Shown in pieces: positions 49,107 to 58,825 of a DNA stretch of 64,000 bases. Position numbers and translations under genes: made by a program. This DNA comes from Pseudomonas sp. TH31 (GTDB lineage Bacteria; Pseudomonadota; Gammaproteobacteria; Pseudomonadales; Pseudomonadaceae), in assembly GCF_016650815.1 (NCBI RefSeq), contig NZ_JAEKEZ010000026.1, forward strand, positions 1 to 64,000, given 5' to 3'. Numbering within the stretch: position 1 is the stretch's first letter; each line of letters starts with the position of its first letter. The notes under the pieces were generated by a model. The model was not told the origin of the DNA and searched no databases. It was given only the letters and a program-made list of their open reading frames with translations.

Positions 49107-49170
49107 TCGCGCGCAGAGGGTCTATCGCGGCATACTGGGCGCCAACACGGTCGTCGTTGAAGGAACCTGT

Positions 49171-49731
49171 ATGCAGTTGGACCCCGCGAGCGGTTGGTGC
49201 CAGGGCGTAAACATATGCCCCTCGCCCAACTTCAATGCGCGCCCCACGGATGAAATTTCCCTGTTGGTGATCCACAACATCAGCCTGCCGCCGGCGCAGT
49301 TCGCCACCGGCAAGGTGCAGGAATTTTTCCAGAATCGTCTGGATGTCACGGAGCATCCCTACTTTGAGGGGATTGCTGACCTGCGGGTGTCTGCGCATTT
49401 TCTGATCGAGCGTGACGGCACTGTCACTCAGTTTGTCTCCTGTCTTGAGCGTGCCTGGCATGCCGGCATCTCGAATTTTGAGGGGCGGGAAGTCTGTAAC
49501 GATTTTTCCGTGGGCATCGAGCTCGAAGGTACGGATGATCTGCCCTTTACCGACGCGCAGTATCAAGCATTGACGACACTGACCCGACAGCTGCAAAACA
49601 CGTTCACCGGCATTACCGCGCAGCGCATTTGCGGGCATAGCGACATCGCGCCCAGGCGTAAAACCGATCCGGGACCGGCGTTCGACTGGACACGCTATCG
49701 CGCCGCTCTGGCAAAAGAGGAACAACAATGA
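49171..49731 (+). CDS. ampD: 1,6-anhydro-N-acetylmuramyl-L-alanine amidase AmpD
   Basis: AmpD removes stem peptides from anhydro-muropeptides during cell-wall recycling in the cytosol; its loss derepresses the AmpC beta-lactamase. The 186-residue amidase-2 enzyme has zinc ligands His35 (LLVIHNISLP), His156 and Asp166 (CGHSDIAPRRKTDPG), and Glu117 (VGIELEG) near the active site; Lys164 is the conserved active-site lysine. It overlaps ampE by four bases (ATGA). Confidence 0.95.
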   Translation: MQLDPASGWCQGVNICPSPNFNARPTDEISLLVIHNISLPPAQFATGKVQEFFQNRLDVTEHPYFEGIADLRVSAHFLIERDGTVTQFVSCLERAWHAGISNFEGREVCNDFSVGIELEGTDDLPFTDAQYQALTTLTRQLQNTFTGITAQRICGHSDIAPRRKTDPGPAFDWTRYRAALAKEEQQ

Positions 49732-50564
49732 GTTTTCTGGTGTTGCTGTTGGCGGTCTGGATCGAGAAGTTCTCGGCCCTGCGTCATCGGGTTCAGCGTG
49801 ATGGTGGTTGGGTCCGCGAGCTGCACAAGCTTGAGGCCAGCCCGCGTCTGAAAGACCGTCCTTGGCTGATATTGGTGCTGTTGGTGTTGCTGCCGGTGGC
49901 GCTGCTCGGTTTGTTGTTGCTGGTCCTGGAGCCTTTGGCCTATGGCTTGCTGGCGCTGCCGGTGCACCTGTTGGTGGTGATTTACAGCCTGGGGCGCGGT
50001 GATCTGCTGGCGGGGCTCGGACCGTTTCGCGATGCCTGGCGCCGTGAAGACCTGCAAGCCGCTGCGCACGTGGCCAAGCGTGACCTGGACATCTGCGCCG
50101 ACAATGGCGAGCAGCTGCTGGAGCGGGTTCAGGCCCATCTGATTTGGGAGGCCTACCAAAGCTTTTTCGCGGTTATTTTCTGGTACTTCCTGCTGGGCCC
50201 GGTCGCTGCGCTGAGCTATCGCTTGCTCGCGCTGGCCGAAGAGCACAGCCAGAACCCGGCGCTGGCCGAGCGTGCGGCGCAACTGCGGCATGCCTTCGAT
50301 TGGGTGCCGGTGCGGTTGCTGGCGGCCAGTTTTGCCCTGGTCGGTAACTTTGTTGCGGTCGGGCGGGTGATGCTCCACGAACTGTTGAACTGGAACATCA
50401 GCGCCGCCCAGTTGATCGAAAAGGTCGGGCTGGTGGCCGGTGAGATTCCGGAGCCGGTGGTCGGGCCCGATGGCATCAACAGCCTGGATCGCATCTGGGA
50501 ACTGCTGTTGCGGGCGGCGGTGCTCTGGTATGCCGGGTTTGCGTTGTGGACGGTGCTTTCCTGA
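49728..50564 (+). CDS. ampE: Regulatory signalling modulator AmpE
   Basis: Inner-membrane partner of AmpD in the ampDE operon, historically tied to beta-lactamase regulation; its exact role is uncertain. The 278-residue protein has about four membrane segments (residues 1-12, about 43-83, 140-165 and the C-terminal WYAGFALWTVLS) and cytosolic loops. The ATG overlaps the ampD stop. A REP doublet follows the gene. Confidence 0.92.
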   Translation: MSFLVLLLAVWIEKFSALRHRVQRDGGWVRELHKLEASPRLKDRPWLILVLLVLLPVALLGLLLLVLEPLAYGLLALPVHLLVVIYSLGRGDLLAGLGPFRDAWRREDLQAAAHVAKRDLDICADNGEQLLERVQAHLIWEAYQSFFAVIFWYFLLGPVAALSYRLLALAEEHSQNPALAERAAQLRHAFDWVPVRLLAASFALVGNFVAVGRVMLHELLNWNISAAQLIEKVGLVAGEIPEPVVGPDGINSLDRIWELLLRAAVLWYAGFALWTVLS

Positions 50565-50582
50565 TTTGGGCATAAGAAGATC

Positions 50583-50659
50583 AAAAGATCGCAGCCTTCG
50601 GCAGCTCCTACATGGGATCAGCGTTTTCCTGTAGGAGTTGCCGAAGGCTGCGATCTTTT
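50583..50659. repeat. REP doublet, GATCGCAGCC family
   Basis: AAAAGATCGCAGCCTTCGGC and its inverted partner around an ATGGGATCAGCG-type middle, between ampE and the chemoreceptor gene. Confidence 0.88.
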
Positions 50660-50785
50660 TCGTTAACCTTAAGTTACAAAACCTCCCGCCGATTTGAGCT
50701 ATACAGAGACAGCGCCCCATAGTGGCTATCTGCTGTCGCTGCGCGCCTGCCAATAAAAATAAGAAATCAAAAGGGAGACTTCACA

Positions 50786-52816
50786 GTGAAGAGCTTGCTC
50801 TATCCCGCTGTCGCGCTGATGAACCGCCTGAGCTTTGGCATGAAGTTCAGCCTGATCAGCGTGCTGTTCCTGGTGCCGATGCTGCTGACCAACTTCTATC
50901 TGGTGCGCGATTCCTATCGCGAGTTCCAGGGCACCCAGGTCGAATTGCACAGCCTCGACCTACTGGGCAGCAGCCTGACCCTTCGGCGGGATCTGGAAAC
51001 CTTGAACAACCTGGTGCAGATCAACGTCACCCTCGGCCAGTCCGGCAAGGCCGGAGATGTGGAGTCGAAGATCACGGCGCTGGAACAAAGCATTCTGACT
51101 CGCTTGCAGGGTCTGGCGGCCATGTCCACTGACCCGGAACAGATCAAAGTCGTCGATGGCAAGCGCGATGAAATGATCGCCGCGTTCAAGGCCCAGCAAG
51201 CGGAAAATTCCCTGCAAAGTAAAAGTGCGCTGATTGGCAAGTTGCTCGGCAATGCGCAGGTTTTCAGCCAGATCATCGCCAGCCAGGCCGGCTTGAGTCG
51301 TGACACCCAGAGCGACATGCGCCAGCTCAGTGAACTCATTACCAGCGTCACCCCGCCGGTGACCCAGATTCTGGGTGAAGGCCGGGCCATGGGCTCATTT
51401 TCGCTGGGGCAGGGCTTTCTCAATTCGGCGTCGAGCACCCGTTTCGACGAGTTGCTGGCGCAGATCGAAAAGCTTCAAGCCGAATACGGGTTGAAGTTGC
51501 ACGACGCGTTGGGTGCAAGCCAGGCGGCGCACGACACCCTGGCCGTTCAGGGCGAGAGCAGCAAGGCCTCCCTGAAAAAGGCCGGCGAGCTGTTCGAAAC
51601 CCAGGTGGTTGTGGCCGACACGCTCGATGCACCGTGGCAGGGGTTTTACGATCAGGTCACCGGCCTGATGGACCAGACGTACCAGCTCAATGAGGCCACC
51701 CTGAAGTTTCTCGGCACCCAGTTGCAGCAGCGGCTGGAGCAGAATCGCACTCACATGGTCTTGCAGGCCGTAGCGCTGTCGGTGGTGTTTGTGTTGATCT
51801 TTTACCTCTACGGCGGCTTCTACGCCTCGACCCGCACCACCCTCAAGCGCCTGGGCGCGGTGATGGATAAAGTCGCAGCCGGCGACATGACCGTGACGTT
51901 CAGCGCCAACAGTCGCGATGAGTTGGGCGAGTTGGGCGAGGTGTTCAACGGGACGGTGAAGAAAATCCACGACTTGATCGAGCGGGTCGGCCAGACCGTC
52001 AACGAAGTCGAGCGCCAGGCCGGGCAAGTGCAAAGCGTTTGCGCCCAGAGCAATCAGGCCGTGGCCGGGCAGCGGACGCAAATCGAACAGGTCGCCACCG
52101 CCATGAACCAGATGTCAGCCACCTCCCTGGAGGTGGCACGCAGCGCGGCGGCGGCAGTCAGCAGCGCCCACAGCGTCAATGACGAGACCCTCAACGGCCG
52201 CGCTCTGGTGGAGTCCCAGCAGGGCAGCATTGCGGCACTGGCCGGCGAGATCGATCAGTCAATGTTGGTAATCAATCAACTGGCCAGCGACAGCCAGTCC
52301 ATCAGCCGGGTGCTGGACGTGATCAAAAGCATTGCCGAGCAGACCAACCTGCTGGCGCTGAACGCCGCCATCGAAGCGGCGCGGGCGGGGGAGCAGGGCC
52401 GTGGTTTTGCGGTGGTGGCGGATGAGGTTCGCACGTTGGCCAAGCGCACCCAGCAATCGACCGAAGAAATCGAGCAAATGATCACCAGGCTCCACGGCGG
52501 TGTCGGCGCGGCGGTGAAAGCCATGGGCGTCAGCCATCAAATGGCTAACGGCACCGTGGGGCAATCGGAAAAGGTCCAGCAAGCCCTGGAAAACATCCTC
52601 GGCGCCGTGGGCATGATCGTCGACCAGAACCAGCAGATTGCCGCCGCCGTGGAGCAGCAAACCGCCGTGGCCCACGACATAGACCAGAACATCGTCGAGA
52701 TTAACCGTGCCGGCGAGCGGACCGCCGAAGGCGCGTACCAGACCGAAAATGTCAGCCGCGCATTGTCGACGCAGGTGGTGGAGTTGAAACAGTTGATCCG
52801 CGCGTTCCGGGTGTAA
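50786..52816 (+). CDS. Methyl-accepting chemotaxis protein
   Basis: Transmembrane chemoreceptor that signals to CheA/CheW; its ligand is not evident. The 676-residue protein has TM1 (about 21-40), a helical periplasmic sensor domain of about 280 residues, TM2 (about 323-343, VLQAVALSVVFVLIFYLY), a HAMP domain (about 345-400) and the long cytoplasmic coiled coil with the conserved tip EQTNLLALNAAIEAARAGE near residue 520. The start is GTG at 50786 with AAGGGAG upstream; the product begins MKSLLYPAVALMNRLSFG. P. aeruginosa carries a chemoreceptor after ampE in the same place. Confidence 0.93.
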   Translation: MKSLLYPAVALMNRLSFGMKFSLISVLFLVPMLLTNFYLVRDSYREFQGTQVELHSLDLLGSSLTLRRDLETLNNLVQINVTLGQSGKAGDVESKITALEQSILTRLQGLAAMSTDPEQIKVVDGKRDEMIAAFKAQQAENSLQSKSALIGKLLGNAQVFSQIIASQAGLSRDTQSDMRQLSELITSVTPPVTQILGEGRAMGSFSLGQGFLNSASSTRFDELLAQIEKLQAEYGLKLHDALGASQAAHDTLAVQGESSKASLKKAGELFETQVVVADTLDAPWQGFYDQVTGLMDQTYQLNEATLKFLGTQLQQRLEQNRTHMVLQAVALSVVFVLIFYLYGGFYASTRTTLKRLGAVMDKVAAGDMTVTFSANSRDELGELGEVFNGTVKKIHDLIERVGQTVNEVERQAGQVQSVCAQSNQAVAGQRTQIEQVATAMNQMSATSLEVARSAAAAVSSAHSVNDETLNGRALVESQQGSIAALAGEIDQSMLVINQLASDSQSISRVLDVIKSIAEQTNLLALNAAIEAARAGEQGRGFAVVADEVRTLAKRTQQSTEEIEQMITRLHGGVGAAVKAMGVSHQMANGTVGQSEKVQQALENILGAVGMIVDQNQQIAAAVEQQTAVAHDIDQNIVEINRAGERTAEGAYQTENVSRALSTQVVELKQLIRAFRV

Positions 52817-52835
52817 TCAACACCACAAACCCAAT

Positions 52836-52923
52836 GTGGGAGCGAGCCTGCTCGCGATAAGGGCATATCATTTAACAGAGAGGTTGAATGATCGATCGCC
52901 ATCGCGAGCAGGCTCGCTCCCAC
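52836..52923. repeat. REP doublet, GTGGGAGCGAGCCTGCTCGCGA family
   Basis: Arms GTGGGAGCGAGCCTGCTCGC and inverted partner around a central AT-rich segment, between the convergent chemoreceptor and tatD genes. Confidence 0.88.
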
Positions 52924-52945
52924 AGGTGTTGTGTGAATCAGCGAG

Positions 52946-53722
52946 TTACCAGTTGAACAGCTCGCAGGCATTGGCCGTGCTGGCGGTGGCCAATTGTTCG
53001 GGACTGATCGCCATGATTTCGGCGAGTGCCGAGCAGATCGCCGGCAAGTGCGCCGGGCTGTTGCGTTGGCCGGGGAACATGACGGGCGCCATGTCTGGAG
53101 AGTCGGTTTCCAGTACCACCGAATCCAGTGGCAACTCGGCCAGCACCCGGTGCATGCGCAAGGCCTGAGGCCAGGTCGCGGCGCCACCCAGGCCCAGTTT
53201 GAATCCGAGTTTGATGTATTCCCGCGCCTCTTCCTTGCTGCCGGCGAAGGCGTGGATGATCCCCGCGCGTTTCAAGCGAAACCGTTTGAGCGTGGCAATC
53301 ACCGCCGCATGACTGCGTCGTACATGGATCAGCGCCGGCAGATTGAAATCCACCGCCAGTTGCAGTTGCGCATCGAACAACGCCTGCTGGCGCTCGCGAT
53401 CGAGGGTTTCGATGAAGTAATCCAGGCCGATCTCACCCACTGCACACACCTGCCGATGGCCGGCCAGTCGGGTCAGCCAGTCGCCGAGTGCGCTCAGGTC
53501 TTCGGGGCGATGCTGGTCCAGATACACCGGATGCAGCCCGAACGCTGCGTGCAGATCGGGATCGCTTTGCACCAATGCCCAAACGCGCGGCCAGTTGTCT
53601 TGATAAACCCCCAGCACCACCATCCGCCGCACCCCAAGGGCGCGGCTTGCGGCCAACAACGCCGTGCGATCAGCGTCGAAGTCCGGAAAATCCAGATGAG
53701 TGTGGCTGTCGATCAGCTCCAC
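52946..53722 (-). CDS. TatD family metal-dependent hydrolase
   Basis: TIM-barrel metal hydrolase of the TatD family; relatives act as 3'-5' DNases. Metal ligands are visible in DSHTHLDF (His7, His9), the GEIGLDY glutamate (about 98), IHVRRSHA and ETDSPDM. The 258 residues are full length. It lies directly downstream of fruR (4 bases) in the same orientation, so the two may be co-transcribed, a common Pseudomonas arrangement. The gene symbol is left open because several TatD paralogues exist. Confidence 0.9.
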   Translation of the reverse strand: MELIDSHTHLDFPDFDADRTALLAASRALGVRRMVVLGVYQDNWPRVWALVQSDPDLHAAFGLHPVYLDQHRPEDLSALGDWLTRLAGHRQVCAVGEIGLDYFIETLDRERQQALFDAQLQLAVDFNLPALIHVRRSHAAVIATLKRFRLKRAGIIHAFAGSKEEAREYIKLGFKLGLGGAATWPQALRMHRVLAELPLDSVVLETDSPDMAPVMFPGQRNSPAHLPAICSALAEIMAISPEQLATASTANACELFNW

Positions 53723-53725
53723 GGT

Positions 53726-54721
53726 TCAGTCCTGGCGAATGCGCTGCTTGAATGTCCGCGCAATGGCGAGCACGCCGGGTTGGTAGTCCGACTGTTCGAT
53801 GGCGGCCAGGGCCAGTTCCAGGGCTTTATCGGCGATCAATTGATGCTGCTGGGCCATGGCGTTGACCGGCAACGGCAGGAAATCCAGCAACTGCGTGTCG
53901 CCGAACGTGCCAAGACGCAGCGGTCGGGCTTTGAGCGGGAAGTCGTGCAAGGCGTCGAACACGCCTTGAAGCAGCACATAGGACGTGGTCAACAGCGCAT
54001 CCGGTAAATGCCCCAGGCGCTGGAGCAATTCTTCCATCAGTTGCTTACCGCACTCTCGGCTGAACGACTCGCCCTGCTCAATCAGGATTTCGCCTTTGAA
54101 CCCGGCCAGCGCCTCTTTGAAGCCCGCCGTCCGCTCCTGGCTGATGCTCAGCTCGGGACGGGCGCCGATCAGCGCAATCTGCTTGGGCAATGGGTCGAGC
54201 AGGCTGCGGGTCAGTTGCAGGCTGGCCTCGCGGTCGTCGCTGATCACCGAGCAGAAATGCTCGGGTTCCATGACCCGGTCGATGGCGATGATTGGAATGC
54301 CTTTGGCCTGCAACTGGCGATAGCTGTCATCATCGGTCGGCAGGCAACTGGCGACGATCAAGGCGTCGCAACGCCGGGCCCGGAACAGCTTCAGCAGTTG
54401 CCGTTCGCTGTCCGGCGCATCATCGGAGCTGGCGATCAGCAACTGATAGCCGCGCGCCCGGGCGCCTTGCTCCAGGAGCTTGGCGATCCGCGCGTAACTG
54501 GGGTTTTCCAGGTCCGGCAGGATGAACCCCAAGGTGCGGGTATGCCGACTGCGCAGCCCGGCGGCCTGAGGGTTGGGTGTAAAGCCATGTTGCTCGACCA
54601 CGGCACGCACGCGCTCGACGGTAGCGCTGCTGATGCGTTGCTGTGCGGCCTTGCCATTAATGACATAACTGGCGGTGGTAACGGACACACCGGCCAACTG
54701 TGCGATATCACTGAGTTTCAA
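53726..54721 (-). CDS. fruR: Fructose repressor FruR (Cra)
   Basis: LacI-family repressor of the fructose PTS operon; fructose-1-phosphate releases it. The 331-residue protein has the N-terminal helix-turn-helix LKLSDIAQLAGVSVTTASYV, a hinge, and a periplasmic-binding-protein-like effector domain. The start is taken as TTG at 54721, preceded by AAGGAAATCCCGAG, because LacI-family proteins begin at this point; an ATG 29 codons upstream would add unrelated residues. It diverges from fruB, and the operator between the two is visible. Confidence 0.92.
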   Translation of the reverse strand: MKLSDIAQLAGVSVTTASYVINGKAAQQRISSATVERVRAVVEQHGFTPNPQAAGLRSRHTRTLGFILPDLENPSYARIAKLLEQGARARGYQLLIASSDDAPDSERQLLKLFRARRCDALIVASCLPTDDDSYRQLQAKGIPIIAIDRVMEPEHFCSVISDDREASLQLTRSLLDPLPKQIALIGARPELSISQERTAGFKEALAGFKGEILIEQGESFSRECGKQLMEELLQRLGHLPDALLTTSYVLLQGVFDALHDFPLKARPLRLGTFGDTQLLDFLPLPVNAMAQQHQLIADKALELALAAIEQSDYQPGVLAIARTFKQRIRQD

Positions 54722-54866
54722 CTCGGGATTTCCTTGTTTTTTCGAGCTTGCCCCGACATTTTCGCCAATCCTACCCGATTCAGGCAGACGACTATTGTCG
54801 CAACGCATCCGACAAGTTGGACTTCAAGGATGAGCCATTATCGAGTAACGTGCCAAACATTCTAGA

Positions 54867-54878
54867 TTAAACGTTTCA
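54867..54878. promoter_or_regulatory. Predicted FruR (Cra) operator
   Basis: TTAAACGTTTCA, a near-palindrome matching the FruR/Cra operator known upstream of fruB in P. putida. It lies between the divergent fruR and fruB genes, 133 bases before fruB. Confidence 0.85.
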
Positions 54879-55011
54879 GCAAGCGTATTTTCTACGTTAT
54901 AGGCTCCTTTGGCCGGTTCTGCCGCGAAACCGCCAAAAGTGATGACTAACAGCCTAAGCTGAATCATTCAAAACAATACCTGGCGTCATCAGGCGCCAAA
55001 AAGGAGAAAGC

Positions 55012-57873
55012 ATGCTCGAGCTCACCATAGAGCAGATATCCATGGGCCAGTCGGCTGTGGATAAGTCAGCCGCGTTGCACCTGCTGGCCCAGCATCTGGT
55101 CGCCGATGGCCTGGTCGCCGAGGGTTATCTCTCCGGTTTGCAGGCGCGTGAAGCCCAGGGCTCGACCTTTCTCGGCCAAGGTATTGCCATCCCCCACGGT
55201 ACTCCGCAAACCCGCGATCAGGTGTTTTCCACTGGCGTGCGGCTGATGCAGTTTCCTGAAGGCGTGGACTGGGGCGATGGCCACATTGTCTACCTGGCGA
55301 TCGGCATCGCCGCCAAATCCGATGAGCACCTGCGCCTGCTGCAACTGCTGACCCGCGCCCTCGGCGAAACCGATCTGGGCCAGGCCCTGCGTCGCGCCAG
55401 TTCCGCCGAAGCGCTGCTGAAACTGCTGCAAGGCGCGCCGCAAGAATTGGCGCTGGACGCCCAGATGATCGGCCTCGGTGTGTCCGCCGATGACTTCGAA
55501 GAACTGGTCTGGCGCGGTGCGCGTTTGCTGCGCCAGGCCGATTGCGTGAGCAACGGTTTCTCCGCCGTGCTGCAACAAGTCGAAGCGCTGCCCCTGGGCG
55601 ATGGCCTGTGGTGGCTGCACAGCGAGCAAACCGTGAAACGTCCGGGGCTGGCCTTCGTCACGCCGGACAAACCGATGCGTTACCTCGGTCAGCCGTTGAG
55701 CGGTCTGTTCTGCCTGGCCAGCCTCGGCGAAGCGCATCAGGCCTTGCTCGAACGCCTGTGTGCATTACTGATTGAAGGTCGCGGTCACGAATTGGGCCGC
55801 GCCACCAGCAGCCGTAAAGTCCTCGAAGTGCTGGGCGGTGAGGTGCCGGCCGACTGGCCGAGCGCGCGCATTGCCCTGGCCAACGCCCACGGTTTGCATG
55901 CGCGCCCGGCGAAGATCCTCGCGCAACTGGCGAAAAGTTTTGAAGGCGAGATTCGCGTGCGCATCGTCGATGGCCAGGACAGCGCCGTGTCGGTAAAGAG
56001 CTTGAGCAAGCTGCTCAGCCTTGGCGCCCGGCGCGCTCAGGTGCTGGAATTTATCGCCGAGCCGAGCATCGCCGCCGATGCCTTGCCGGCGTTGCTGGCA
56101 GCTATCGAAGAAGGCCTCGGTGAAGAAGTCGAGCCGTTGCCAGCTGTCAGTCAGCAGCGCGAAGTGTTTGCCGATGTCGCCGAAGTGTTGCTCGCGCCAA
56201 CGTCAGGCAGCCTGATCCAGGCCATTGCCGCTGCGCCGGGCATCGCCATCGGCCCGGCGCACATTCAAGTGCTGCAAGCCATCGATTATCCGCTGCGCGG
56301 CGAGTCCGCCGCGGTCGAACGCGAGCGTCTCAAGCAAGCGTTGTCCGATGTCCGTCGCGACATCGAAGGCTTGATCGAACGCAGCAAATCCAAAGCCATT
56401 CGCGAGATTTTCATCACCCACCAGGAGATGCTCGACGACCCGGAATTGACCGATGAAGTCGACACCCGTCTCAAGCAAGGCGAAAGCGCTGAAGCTGCGT
56501 GGATGGCGGTGATCGAAGCCGCCGCCAAACAGCAGGAATCGCTGCAGGACGCCTTGCTCGCCGAACGCGCTGCTGACTTGCGCGACATCGGTCGCCGGGT
56601 GCTGTCGCAACTGTGTGGCATCGAAACCCCGAGCGAGCCCGAGCAGCCGTACATTCTGGTAATGGACGAAGTCGGCCCGTCCGACGTCGCCCGTCTCGAT
56701 CCGGCACGGGTCGCCGGTATTCTGACCGCCCGTGGCGGCGCCACTGCCCATAGCGCCATCGTCGCCCGGGCCTTGGGGATTCCGGCCCTGGTCGGCGCCG
56801 GTGCCGCCGTGTTGCTGCTGGCACCGGGCACGCCGTTGCTGATTGATGGCCAACGCGGTCGCCTGCATGTCGACGCTGATGCCGCAACCTTGCAGCGCGC
56901 CACCGAAGAACGCGACACCCGCGAGCAACGATTAAAAGCGGCGGCCGAACAACGCCATCAACCGGCGCTGACCACCGACGGCCACGCGGTCGAAGTGTTC
57001 GCCAACATCGGCGAAAGCGCTGGCGTCACCAGTGCGGTGGAGCAGGGCGCCGAAGGCATTGGCCTGCTGCGCACCGAACTGATTTTCATGGCCCATTCGC
57101 AGGCACCGGACGAAGCCACCCAGGAAGTCGAATACCGTCGTGTCCTCGATGGCCTCGCCGGTCGTCCGTTGGTGGTTCGCACCCTCGATGTCGGCGGCGA
57201 CAAACCACTGCCGTATTGGCCGATCGCCAAGGAAGAGAACCCGTTCCTTGGCGTGCGCGGTATTCGCCTGACCCTGCAACGTCCGCACATCATGGAAGCG
57301 CAATTGCGCGCCTTGCTGCGTGCGGCGGACAACCGTCCATTGCGGATCATGTTCCCGATGGTCGGCAGCGTTGATGAGTGGCGTCAGGCCCGGGATATGA
57401 CCGAGCGCCTGCGCCTGGAAATCCCGGTGGCAGACCTGCAACTGGGGATCATGATTGAAGTGCCGTCGGCGGCATTGCTGGCGCCGGTTCTTGCTAAAGA
57501 AGTCGACTTCTTCAGCGTCGGCACCAACGACCTGACCCAATACACGCTGGCCATCGACCGGGGTCACCCGACCTTGTCGGCCCAGGCCGACGGCTTGCAC
57601 CCGGCGGTGCTGCAACTGATCGACATCACCGTGCGCGCGGCCCATGCCCATGGCAAATGGGTCGGCGTGTGCGGCGAACTGGCGGCCGATCCGCTGGCGG
57701 TACCGGTGCTGGTCGGCCTCGGTGTGGACGAGCTCAGCGTGTCCGGGCGCAGCATCGCTGAGGTCAAGGCACGCATCCGCGAACTCAGCCTGGCCCAGTC
57801 TCAAATTCTTGCTCAACAGGCCCTGGCCGTGGGCAGCGCCAATGAAGTGCGCGCATTAGTGGAGGCCCTGTAA
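55012..57873 (+). CDS. fruB: Fructose PTS multiphosphoryl protein (EIIA-HPr-EI fusion)
   Basis: One protein supplies all cytosolic phosphotransfer steps for fructose uptake: PEP to EI, then HPr, then EIIA. Domains in the 953 residues are EIIA (about 1-145, phospho-His62 in GIAIPHGT), an intermediate region (about 150-270), HPr (about 284-370, phospho-His296 in HGLHARPA) and EI (about 400-953, phospho-His580 in GGATAHSAIVARALG, plus the PEP-binding C-terminal barrel). AAGGAG precedes the ATG. Its stop overlaps the fruK start (TAATG). Confidence 0.96.
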   Translation: MLELTIEQISMGQSAVDKSAALHLLAQHLVADGLVAEGYLSGLQAREAQGSTFLGQGIAIPHGTPQTRDQVFSTGVRLMQFPEGVDWGDGHIVYLAIGIAAKSDEHLRLLQLLTRALGETDLGQALRRASSAEALLKLLQGAPQELALDAQMIGLGVSADDFEELVWRGARLLRQADCVSNGFSAVLQQVEALPLGDGLWWLHSEQTVKRPGLAFVTPDKPMRYLGQPLSGLFCLASLGEAHQALLERLCALLIEGRGHELGRATSSRKVLEVLGGEVPADWPSARIALANAHGLHARPAKILAQLAKSFEGEIRVRIVDGQDSAVSVKSLSKLLSLGARRAQVLEFIAEPSIAADALPALLAAIEEGLGEEVEPLPAVSQQREVFADVAEVLLAPTSGSLIQAIAAAPGIAIGPAHIQVLQAIDYPLRGESAAVERERLKQALSDVRRDIEGLIERSKSKAIREIFITHQEMLDDPELTDEVDTRLKQGESAEAAWMAVIEAAAKQQESLQDALLAERAADLRDIGRRVLSQLCGIETPSEPEQPYILVMDEVGPSDVARLDPARVAGILTARGGATAHSAIVARALGIPALVGAGAAVLLLAPGTPLLIDGQRGRLHVDADAATLQRATEERDTREQRLKAAAEQRHQPALTTDGHAVEVFANIGESAGVTSAVEQGAEGIGLLRTELIFMAHSQAPDEATQEVEYRRVLDGLAGRPLVVRTLDVGGDKPLPYWPIAKEENPFLGVRGIRLTLQRPHIMEAQLRALLRAADNRPLRIMFPMVGSVDEWRQARDMTERLRLEIPVADLQLGIMIEVPSAALLAPVLAKEVDFFSVGTNDLTQYTLAIDRGHPTLSAQADGLHPAVLQLIDITVRAAHAHGKWVGVCGELAADPLAVPVLVGLGVDELSVSGRSIAEVKARIRELSLAQSQILAQQALAVGSANEVRALVEAL

Positions 57874-58814
57874 TGGCCAGGATTTTAACCCTGACCCTCA
57901 ACCCGGCGCTGGACCTGACCGTCCAGTTGCCACGGTTGGAGTCCGGTCAGGTCAACCGCAGCGACGAGATGCACACCCACGCCGCCGGCAAAGGCGTGAA
58001 CGTGGCCCAGGTGCTGGCCGATCTCGGGCATCAACTGACGGTCAGCGGGTTTCTCGGTGAAGACAATCTTCAGGCATTTGAAACCCTGTTCGCCAGGCGC
58101 GGTTTTCTCGACGCGTTCATTCGTGTGCCGGGGGAGACCCGCAGCAATATCAAACTGGCGGAAAGCGACGGGCGCATCACCGATATTAACGGCCCCGGCC
58201 CGCAGGTCAGTGACGCCGCGCAGCAGGCGCTGCTGGATCGACTGGATCAGATCGCGCCGGGGCATGATGCCGTTGTCGTCGCCGGCAGCCTGCCGCGAGG
58301 CGTCAGCCCGCAATGGTTGCAGGCGTTGATCGCGCGCTTGAAAAACCTCGGTTTGAAGGTGGTGCTGGACACCAGTGGCGAAGCCTTGCGTGCAGGGCTG
58401 GCGGCAGGTCCATGGCTGATCAAACCCAACACCGAAGAGCTTGCCGATGCGCTCGGTTGTGAGGTGGTGTCGGTTTCGGCACAAGCCGAAGCCGCGAGCC
58501 ACTTGCACGCTCAAGGCATCGAGCACGTGGTGATTTCCCACGGCGCCGATGGGGTGAACTGGTTCAGTGTCGGCGCGGCAATGCATGCCACGCCGCCCAA
58601 GGTCAGTGTGGCCAGCACGGTCGGTGCCGGCGATTCGTTGCTGGCCGGCATGCTTCACGGTTTGCTCAGCGCCGACACGCCTGAACAGACCCTGCGCACC
58701 GCCACGGCGATTGCCGCGATGGCCGTCACGCAGATCGGTTTCGGCATCAGTGATGCCGCGCAATTGGCGCAGCTCGAACAGGGCGTGCGCGTGCGCCTCC
58801 TGACAGAACAATAA
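57873..58814 (+). CDS. fruK: 1-phosphofructokinase
   Basis: FruK phosphorylates fructose-1-phosphate, made by the PTS, to fructose-1,6-bisphosphate. The 313-residue PfkB-family kinase has the N-terminal substrate motif (GKGVNVAQVLADLG) and the C-terminal catalytic loop STVGAGDSLLAGML. Its ATG overlaps the fruB stop, and fruA follows after 11 bases. Its substrate is also the FruR inducer, so FruK activity feeds back on the operon. Confidence 0.96.
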   Translation: MARILTLTLNPALDLTVQLPRLESGQVNRSDEMHTHAAGKGVNVAQVLADLGHQLTVSGFLGEDNLQAFETLFARRGFLDAFIRVPGETRSNIKLAESDGRITDINGPGPQVSDAAQQALLDRLDQIAPGHDAVVVAGSLPRGVSPQWLQALIARLKNLGLKVVLDTSGEALRAGLAAGPWLIKPNTEELADALGCEVVSVSAQAEAASHLHAQGIEHVVISHGADGVNWFSVGAAMHATPPKVSVASTVGAGDSLLAGMLHGLLSADTPEQTLRTATAIAAMAVTQIGFGISDAAQLAQLEQGVRVRLLTEQ

Positions 58815-58825
58815 GAGGGGTTGTC